From positions 1-50,127 of the forward strand of contig CAMAVE010000006.1 in NCBI GenBank assembly GCA_945861595.1: a stretch of DNA of 50,127 nt, given 5' to 3'. Below are positions 44,528 to 50,127 of this stretch, in pieces. The notes below the pieces were generated by a model. The model was given only the letters and a program-made list of their open reading frames with translations. It did not search any database and had not been told where the DNA came from. The DNA comes from Synechococcus sp. UW140 (GTDB lineage Bacteria > Cyanobacteriota > Cyanobacteriia > PCC-6307 > Cyanobiaceae). The translations under genes and the position numbers were made by a program. Positions within the stretch are counted from its first letter, which is position 1, and every line of letters begins with the position of its first letter.

Positions 44528-45913
44528 CTAGCTGCCAAGCAACACCAAGTTGGCGAAGGTCATGGCATTCCAAAGGCTGTGCATCAACACCGAGGCCCCC
44601 AGGCGACCGCTGCTGAGGCGCAGCCAGCCCAGGCCCAGGCCCAGCATCAGCAGGGCCGGCAATTCGCCCAGGCTGAGGTGGGCGATCGCGAAGACCAGGC
44701 CACTCACCAGCACCCCCAGCCAGGGCCCCCGCTGGCGCGCCACCACCGGCAGCAGCACTCCCCGAAAAATCGTCTCCTCAAACAGGGGCGCCAGCACGAT
44801 CGCCGTGAACGCGTAGCAACTCAATGGCGCCAGGGACCCGCCCTGCAACACCAACTCCAGCAGGGGGTTACTGCCGCCTGGATCGCTCCAGAGTTGCGAC
44901 TGAAGCCAGCTCACCAGGCTCACGAGCGGCAGCACGATCAAAAAGCCCTTCAAGGCCCGACCGGCGGGCAACCAAGGCGGCAGCCAGCCCAGCTGCAACC
45001 AGCCGCCTTGGGGCGCAGGCCCCAAGGCGCGCAGCATCCACCAAAGAATGAAGAGGGGGCCCGCCATCAGACCCAGGTAGAGCAGCAACACCGAAAGGGC
45101 GCTGTGCAGGGCTGCCGGCAGCTCGACCAGGGAAAGCAGGCTCTCCACCAAGGGCCCCAGCAGCAAGGGGGTGAGCAACTCCCCCACCACCACAAAGCCA
45201 CCGCCCACCAGCAGCACCGCATCGATTTCGGCCAGGGCCGGGCCCATCAGGGGCGGCAGGGGCAGGGCCCGGCCGCGCCAACGCAGCCAGAGTTCGCGAA
45301 CCAGCAGGCCCAGGCCCGCCAGCAGGGTCAGACCTGGCAGAAGGTTGACCAGCACGAGCCTCTGGGCTGAACGCTGGCCGACTTGGGGTTGGCCACAGGC
45401 CTGGGGATTGCCGGAGAGGGCCTCGCAGCTCCATTGGCGCAGCAGGGGCACCGGCGCCAGGCTGGCGCTGAGTCGTTGGGCCTCGGCCGGCGCCAGGGGT
45501 TGGTCCTGGAGCAGGGCGGTGGCCACGGCGGAATCACGGGCGCGGGCCTGCACCAGCAGGGGCAGGGCCCGCTGCCGTTGACCCTGATGAACCGCCACTA
45601 GGGCCTGCTCCAGCAGCAGGTCGGTGGAGGCGGGCTGGCCGGCCTCGGCCTGGCTGCGGCCCAGGTCGTCGAGGTGCTTCTGCAGCCGGCCAAGGGGGTC
45701 CTGCCCCGCAAAGGCCTGGCCCAGGGCTGGCGGCAGCTCGGGACTGGCCAGCACCGCCAATTCCAACTGGCGCCGTTCGAGGTCATTGGCCACTGAAGGC
45801 CGATTGAGGCTTTCGATCAGGCCGTTGGACCAGAGCATCAGGCTGATCACCACACAGAACAGGGCCAGCAGCACCTTCCAGCGCGCCGGGTCAGGCCGCT
45901 CCCCTGGGTTCAC
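44528..45913 (-). CDS. CPBP family intramembrane metalloprotease
   Basis: The 461-residue protein has an N-terminal span (residues 13-32), a soluble helical region (about 40-190), then 7-8 spans. The CPBP (CAAX protease and bacteriocin-processing) motifs are complete: EETIFRG near residue 380, FAIAHL near 408 and HSLWNAMTF near 444, which together form the metal site. Substrates are unknown. Several starts are open; GTG 45913 (MNPGERPDPARWKV) is chosen because it lies just before the first span, while ATG 45985 would overlap the divergent phosphatase gene by 22 nt at its own start. The soluble insert may be a TPR-like helical region. Confidence 0.86.
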   Translation of the reverse strand: MNPGERPDPARWKVLLALFCVVISLMLWSNGLIESLNRPSVANDLERRQLELAVLASPELPPALGQAFAGQDPLGRLQKHLDDLGRSQAEAGQPASTDLLLEQALVAVHQGQRQRALPLLVQARARDSAVATALLQDQPLAPAEAQRLSASLAPVPLLRQWSCEALSGNPQACGQPQVGQRSAQRLVLVNLLPGLTLLAGLGLLVRELWLRWRGRALPLPPLMGPALAEIDAVLLVGGGFVVVGELLTPLLLGPLVESLLSLVELPAALHSALSVLLLYLGLMAGPLFILWWMLRALGPAPQGGWLQLGWLPPWLPAGRALKGFLIVLPLVSLVSWLQSQLWSDPGGSNPLLELVLQGGSLAPLSCYAFTAIVLAPLFEETIFRGVLLPVVARQRGPWLGVLVSGLVFAIAHLSLGELPALLMLGLGLGWLRLSSGRLGASVLMHSLWNAMTFANLVLLGS

Positions 45914-45990
45914 CCGTTGACTCCAACTGACGACCCGATTCTCCCCCGTGGCGTTCCCATACGATGGAGATCTGCTGTGGCTCAACGCCT

Positions 45991-47343
45991 GTGTCCCTGA
46001 GGCTTCTGCTCGTCCGCCATGGCCTGAGCAGCTTCAATCTGGAGCAGCGAATCCAGGGCCGTGACGACCTCTCCGACCTGAGCGAGGAGGGCCACCGCCA
46101 GGCCCGAGCCGCGGGAGAAGCACTGCGGGGACTGGCGATTGACCAGGTCTATGCCTCGCCGCTGCGGCGGGCCAAGGACACGGCCCTGCAACTGCTCGCC
46201 GCCCATGGTGGTGGTCTGACACCCCAACTCGATGACGACCTGCTGGAGGTGGACCTGGCCCCCTGGTGTGGTCTTCGGGTACCGGACTTAAAGGAACGTT
46301 TCCCTGCCGAGTACCAGCTCTGGGCCACCCAGCCAGACAGCCTCCTACTGCAACGCCCGGATGGCAGCAGCTACGCCCCAATTGGCGAGCTGATGGACCA
46401 GGCCAGTCGGTTCAAGGACAAGCTTCTGGTTAATCACCCGCCCGGGGCAGCGGGCTCCCAAACCGTGCTGGTGGTGGCCCACAACGCCATCCTGCGCTGC
46501 CTGCTGCTGAGCCTGCTAGGTCTCGATGGCACTGGCTTTCGGCGCCTACGCATCGACAACGCCTCCCTGTCGGTGCTGAACCTGAGCACCGGCACCGATG
46601 GCGCGCTAGCCGTGCAGATCGAATCCCTCAATGGGACCAGCCATCTCCAGCAAGCCCCCCTGGGCTCGCCCCTGCCGCCCAAGGGAGCTGGCGCAAGACT
46701 GGTGCTGGTGCGCCATGGCGAAACGGACTGGAATCGCCAGGGCCGCTTCCAGGGCCAGATCGACATCCCCTTAAATGAGAACGGCCATAGCCAGGCCGCT
46801 GCCGCCGGTCGCTTCCTGGCCGATGTGAGCCTGCAACGCGCTTACACCAGTTCCATGGCCCGCCCACGTCAAACGGCGGAAGCAATCCTGCGCTCCCATC
46901 CGGGGGTGCCGCTCACCAGCGTCAGGGCCCTGGTGGAGATCGGCCATGGCGAATGGGAGGGACGGCTGGAGCAGGAGATTGCCGCGGGTTGGCCCGAGCT
47001 GCTGGCCGCCTGGAAGCTGGCGCCCGACACGGTGCAGATGCCCGGCGGCGAAACGATCGAGGACGTCTGGCAGCGGTCGCTGGCGGGCTGGCAGAGGATT
47101 GCCGCCAGCCTGGATCCCCAGGAAACGGCCCTGGTGGTGGCCCACGATGCGGTCAATAAAACGATTCTCTGCGCCCTGCTGGGCCTGGGTCCGGCCGACA
47201 TCTGGGCCGTCAAGCAGGGCAATGGCGGGGTCACGGTGATCGACTATCCCCAAGGGCCGGAGGGACCGCCCCTGGTGGCCTGCCTCAACCAGACCGCCCA
47301 CCTGGGCGGAGTGCTGGATCGCACCGCAGCGGGAGCCCTCTAG
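45991..47343 (+). CDS. Tandem histidine phosphatase (phosphoglycerate-mutase superfamily)
   Basis: The 450-residue product has two full histidine-phosphatase domains: LLLVRHGLSSFN at residues 5-16 with VLVVAHNAILRCLL, and LVLVRHGETDWN near 240 with ALVVAHDAVNKTILC. Both carry the RHG phospho-His and the later catalytic His. The first domain has a less typical second Arg/Glu region, and may be regulatory or have a different substrate. Cyanobacterial members are often labelled GpmB, and some act as metal-independent phosphoserine phosphatases; the exact substrate is unresolved. GTG 45991 is preferred since RLLLVRHG starts there; the longer frame overlaps the CPBP region. Confidence 0.88.
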   Translation: MSLRLLLVRHGLSSFNLEQRIQGRDDLSDLSEEGHRQARAAGEALRGLAIDQVYASPLRRAKDTALQLLAAHGGGLTPQLDDDLLEVDLAPWCGLRVPDLKERFPAEYQLWATQPDSLLLQRPDGSSYAPIGELMDQASRFKDKLLVNHPPGAAGSQTVLVVAHNAILRCLLLSLLGLDGTGFRRLRIDNASLSVLNLSTGTDGALAVQIESLNGTSHLQQAPLGSPLPPKGAGARLVLVRHGETDWNRQGRFQGQIDIPLNENGHSQAAAAGRFLADVSLQRAYTSSMARPRQTAEAILRSHPGVPLTSVRALVEIGHGEWEGRLEQEIAAGWPELLAAWKLAPDTVQMPGGETIEDVWQRSLAGWQRIAASLDPQETALVVAHDAVNKTILCALLGLGPADIWAVKQGNGGVTVIDYPQGPEGPPLVACLNQTAHLGGVLDRTAAGAL

Positions 47344-47390
47344 ATGGGGGGTCTTACCCACCGAACTGTGGTGACTGGGCGCTGGCCGTC

Positions 47391-48671
47391 ATGGTGTTAA
47401 GCGGCTCGAGCCATTTTCTGGAGCAGGTGCACCTGCTCGAAGCGCCAGGCCAGCCGCCGCGGCGCTGCGATGCCCTGATTGAGGCCGGTGTTTTAGCCAC
47501 CACCGGGGAGGACGCCCGCAAGCGAGCCGAGGTGCTGGGATTGCCAAGCCTCGATGCCAGAGGCTGGTGGCTGGGGCCCGCCTTGGTGGACCCCCATTCG
47601 GTGCTGGAGCAGCCCCAGGGCGGCCGGGCCGAAACCCTGCAAAGCCTGGCCCGTTCGGCCGCCGCTGCCGGCTACGGCACCGTGGCCGTACTGCCCCAGG
47701 CCCATCCCTGGCGGGACCGGGCCGAGGCCATGCAGCTGACCCGCCGGGCCGGGGACGAGGCCGAAGCGCAGATCCTGCCCTGGGGCAGCTTCAGCAGCGG
47801 CGGCAGCGGCCTGGAGCTGGCCCCCCATCGCGAACAGCTGGACTGCGGCGCGATTGGCCTGGCCGAAGCGGCAACGATGCCGCCCCTGGCCCTGCTGGAA
47901 CGGGGCCTGCGCCTAGCCGAAATGGGGGATCGGCCCGTGTTGATCGCCCCCCACAGCGAAGAGTTCAGCCAGGCGGGGTTCGTGCGCGAGGGGGTGGAGG
48001 CCCTGCGGCTGGGTTGGCCCCTCGATCCGGTGCTGAGCGAAACCATGCCCCTCGGCAGCCTGCTTGCCCTGGCCCAGGGCCAGTCCCAGGCCAACCTGCG
48101 CCTGATGAACCTCTCCACCGCCGCCGGGGTGGCCCTGCTGGCGGAGCGGCCCTGCCAGCACAGGCCCCTGGCCACGGTGAGCTGGTGGCATTTGGTAGCC
48201 GATTCCTCGGGCCTCGATCCGGTGGCGGAAGGCTGGCGGGTGCAGCCCTCCCTTGGCTGCCGGGGCGATCGGGAGGCCCTCATCGCTGGCCTGGCCAGCG
48301 GGGTGCTCACGGCTGTCGCCGTGCATCACCAGCCCCTCGATGCCGAAGAGCAGCTGCTGCCCCTGGATCAACGCAAACCGGGCGTGGCCGGTCACCGCTA
48401 CGTGCTGCCGGCGCTCTGGCAGGAGCTGGTGGTGCAGCGGGGCTGGGGGGCCGCCGATCTCTGGCGGGTGCTCTGCTGGGGACCGGCCCAAATATTGGGT
48501 CTAGCCGCGCCCCTGCTCACCACTGGCAGCCGGGACTGGATCCTGTTCGATCCGGCGCAACGTTGGCGGCCCTGGCAGCAGGCCGACGCCTCCCTAGCGG
48601 CCAACCAACCCTTACGGCACCAGGAGCTCACGGGCCAGGTGCTTGCTAGGGGACTGGCTGGTCGTTCCTGA
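47391..48671 (+). CDS. Dihydroorotase-like amidohydrolase, probably inactive
   Basis: The 426-residue product follows the dihydroorotase/allantoinase layout (LDARGWWLGPALVDPHSVL, then PAQILGL and the C-terminal WILFDPAQRW strand). The metal-binding motif Asp-x-His-x-His of true enzymes, followed by Arg-Glu-Pro, here reads DPHSVLEQP (residues 67-75): the second His is Val and the Arg is missing. Later metal ligands (Lys, the His in the GTDAHAPH block) are also not clear. It therefore looks like a non-catalytic paralogue, as the pseudo-DHOase that partners aspartate transcarbamoylase in some bacteria. pyrB is not in this window. Its last 26 nt overlap the convergent lepB gene. Confidence 0.82.
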   Translation: MVLSGSSHFLEQVHLLEAPGQPPRRCDALIEAGVLATTGEDARKRAEVLGLPSLDARGWWLGPALVDPHSVLEQPQGGRAETLQSLARSAAAAGYGTVAVLPQAHPWRDRAEAMQLTRRAGDEAEAQILPWGSFSSGGSGLELAPHREQLDCGAIGLAEAATMPPLALLERGLRLAEMGDRPVLIAPHSEEFSQAGFVREGVEALRLGWPLDPVLSETMPLGSLLALAQGQSQANLRLMNLSTAAGVALLAERPCQHRPLATVSWWHLVADSSGLDPVAEGWRVQPSLGCRGDREALIAGLASGVLTAVAVHHQPLDAEEQLLPLDQRKPGVAGHRYVLPALWQELVVQRGWGAADLWRVLCWGPAQILGLAAPLLTTGSRDWILFDPAQRWRPWQQADASLAANQPLRHQELTGQVLARGLAGRS

Positions 48672-49533
48672 GGGCCGCGCCGCTCCCTGGTTCAGCCGGG
48701 CCCAGGGAGCCGATGGCGTTGAAGGGATAGAAGCGCCAGAAGGCCCGGCCGATGATCTCGCTGCGGGGCAAGAAGGCACCGCCGGGCCAGAAGCGACCAT
48801 CCCAACTATTGGCGCGGTTGTCCCCCAGGGTGAGCACGTGGCCGGCTGGCACCACGCCATTGAGGGTGCGGCAGGGGCCCATGCCCTGGCTGTCAACCGG
48901 ACACCAACTTTTGACGTAAGGCTCCCGTTGCCGCTGGCCGTTGAGGGTGAGCTGGCCGCGGGGATTCACCACCACGTGATCCCCCTCCAGAGCCACGACC
49001 CGTTTGATGTAGGCATCGCAGGCGGGATTCTGCAGGCCAGGGATGGATCCCACCAGGGGCAGATTCACCAGCAGGCAGCCCAGGGCAGAGGGCCGGATGT
49101 TGGCCCGCAGCACCGGATCAAAGTGATGGGGCGCATGGAAGACAACAATCTCACCGCGCCGGGGCCCCCGGTTGCGGTAGGTGAGTTTTTCCACCAGCAG
49201 GCGGTCTTGGATCTGCAAACCGGGCAACATCGAGCCCGAAGGGATGTAGCGGGCTTCGAGCAGGTATTGGCGGATGCCGAGGGCCACCACCAGGGTGATC
49301 AGGACCCCCCGCCAGAACAGCCAGGGACTCTCCCTCTCAAGGGGCTGTTGCGCCCCCGCAGAGTGGGGAGCCAGATCAGGCGAAGACTGGGGACTGGGGG
49401 GATCCAGGGGCACAGAGGGTTGCGGCTCGGACGACGGGGGATCGGGGCTCCAGAACCGCGAAGGCGGGCCTGCTGGGCAAGTACGGCAGATTAGGCAGTC
49501 GCAGGCCCTACCTCGCCCCTGAGCGATCCCCAT
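48646..49533 (-). CDS. lepB: Signal peptidase I
   Basis: LepB cleaves signal peptides at the outer face of the cytoplasmic or thylakoid membrane. The 295-residue product has one span (WRGVLITLVVALGIRQYLL, near residues 74-92), the nucleophile Ser101 in YIPSGSMLPGL, the general base Lys177 in AYIKRVVALEGD, and GDNRANSWDGRFW. Between the RGEIVVFHAP block and Lys177 there is an extra loop of about 30 residues with two Cys (LGCLLVN and PACDAY); a third pair occurs near SWCPVD and GPCRTL. ATG 49533 has a GGGGA upstream; GTG 49413, which would drop a Cys-rich, unlikely head, is the alternative. Confidence 0.93.
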   Translation of the reverse strand: MGIAQGRGRACDCLICRTCPAGPPSRFWSPDPPSSEPQPSVPLDPPSPQSSPDLAPHSAGAQQPLERESPWLFWRGVLITLVVALGIRQYLLEARYIPSGSMLPGLQIQDRLLVEKLTYRNRGPRRGEIVVFHAPHHFDPVLRANIRPSALGCLLVNLPLVGSIPGLQNPACDAYIKRVVALEGDHVVVNPRGQLTLNGQRQREPYVKSWCPVDSQGMGPCRTLNGVVPAGHVLTLGDNRANSWDGRFWPGGAFLPRSEIIGRAFWRFYPFNAIGSLGPAEPGSGAALRNDQPVP

Positions 49534-50127
49534 GGTTCGTCCCCGCTGGCTCTCACCCCAACGGGTCCCCCCGGGCCGGGGCTGGCGCCATTGGGACCGT
49601 TTTGTGGCGCTCTGGGCGAGCGTCAACCTGCTTTGGGTGGGGTTTGATCTCACCTATGTGCCTCTGCGCACCTTCTGGTTGCAGCGCACCCTCTACCCGT
49701 TCCCTTCCCTACCCCTGGCGCTGCCGCTGACGCTGCTGCCGTCCATCACCCCCATTTACGACCCGATCAAGGGCATCGAGCCCCACCGCCAGACCCAGGC
49801 CTACCTGGCCGCCTTCCGCCAGCTGGATCAACAGCTGCTTCGCGATCCGGCTGCCCCGGCCGCCCAGGTCCTTCGCCGCAGGCAGCTGGCCCTCACCGAC
49901 CAGATCATCGATGAAAATCCGTTCCTGGTTTCGGGCCAGTCCGGCAGCCTGGAAACGGTGAAAAACAGGCTGCGCCAGCGGGCCGGGCTCGATTCAGCCA
50001 AGCGTTCCAACGCACGCCTCCTCAGCGTCGACTGGCTGAAGACCCATCCCTGGCAAGGGGAACGCCGCTTCTGGCAGCAGCAGGTGCTGCCCCTGATCGA
50101 ATCCTGCTATTGGCGGTCGATCGATGA
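49532..50127 (+). CDS. Hypothetical membrane-associated protein (partial, right edge)
   Basis: An open frame from ATG 49532 reaches the window edge without a stop (198 codons visible). The product starts MVRPRWLSPQRV, has a possible membrane segment WDRFVALWASVNLLWVGFDLTYVPLR (key part FVALWASVNLLWVGFDLTY) and another near LPLALPLTLLPSITP. A soluble part follows with YDPIKGIEPHRQTQAYL, DQIIDENPFLVSGQSGSLE and KNRLRQRAGLDSAK. I recall a conserved cyanobacterial family of this type with membrane spans further along, but its function is unknown. The ATG shares CATG with the opposite-strand lepB start, so one of the two starts may be misplaced. Confidence 0.68.
   Translation, partial: MVRPRWLSPQRVPPGRGWRHWDRFVALWASVNLLWVGFDLTYVPLRTFWLQRTLYPFPSLPLALPLTLLPSITPIYDPIKGIEPHRQTQAYLAAFRQLDQQLLRDPAAPAAQVLRRRQLALTDQIIDENPFLVSGQSGSLETVKNRLRQRAGLDSAKRSNARLLSVDWLKTHPWQGERRFWQQQVLPLIESCYWRSID

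Overview
The window is a dense, GC-rich cyanobacterial chromosome segment. It almost certainly comes from the Synechococcus/Cyanobium picocyanobacterial lineage. The evidence is a photosystem I subunit (psaM), light-dependent protochlorophyllide reductase (por), a CRR6-type NDH-1 assembly factor, a Tab2-family protein, a cyanobacterial AbrB regulator, ferrochelatase with a chlorophyll-binding tail, the AAR/ADO alkane pair, and a transaldolase with EF-hands. Gene order is mostly that of a core chromosome. No tRNA, rRNA, CRISPR array, transposase or complete prophage was seen. Genes are packed closely, with several overlapping convergent tails and a few 4-nt start/stop overlaps.

Layout. 1-3.4 kb (minus): rsmA, ispE, a DUF3082 membrane protein, a possible 31-residue membrane peptide, and pdhB cut by the left edge. 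3.5-5.4 kb: a secreted protein, a YraN-type nuclease-like protein, a lumenal pentapeptide-repeat protein and an unknown. 5.6-7.9 kb: an A+T-richer cation/proton antiporter gene and a DUF305 protein, in a position where I would have expected chlL next to por. 8-12.3 kb: por, an unknown, psaM, CRR6, a TauE/SafE transporter and a LipM/LplA-type transferase. 12.3-15.1 kb: a site-2 protease with a degenerate CBS region, trpF and a secreted unknown, ending in a clear bidirectional terminator.

15.2-20.8 kb is a long minus-strand run: creatininase family, aldehyde-deformylating oxygenase, acyl-ACP reductase, accA, SDR and folE. It joins fatty-acid supply (AccA) to alkane formation (AAR then ADO). 20.9-24.5 kb (plus): an S1-domain protein translationally coupled to Tab2, then pgeF and abrB, with a promoter visible before abrB. 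24.4-30.1 kb: a COG2509 flavoprotein, ppsA carrying a 15-bp tandem-repeat insertion, and a Tic22-like secreted protein. 30.2-34.8 kb (minus): hemH, an M23 peptidase, ilvB with a C-terminal zinc ribbon, an SNase-like protein and a small membrane protein.

34.8-40 kb (plus): a chromosomal tyrosine recombinase followed by 21-bp direct repeats, cobO, pyrH, frr and a geranylgeranyl-reductase-like flavoprotein. 40-46 kb (minus): a CPBP protease, an FtsL-like bitopic protein, ftsI, tal with EF-hands and a cyclic-nucleotide-binding protein. 46-50 kb: a tandem histidine phosphatase, a dihydroorotase-like protein lacking the metal-site HxH, signal peptidase I, and the start of an unknown gene running off the right edge.

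The points I rate as most unusual are: three short tandem repeats with periods divisible by three (two in or beside coding sequence, one beside the recombinase); the core-located tyrosine recombinase itself; the FtsL-like candidate next to ftsI; the zinc ribbon on IlvB; the inactive-looking dihydroorotase; and the possible 31-residue membrane peptide. No wholly new multi-gene system could be demonstrated from sequence alone.
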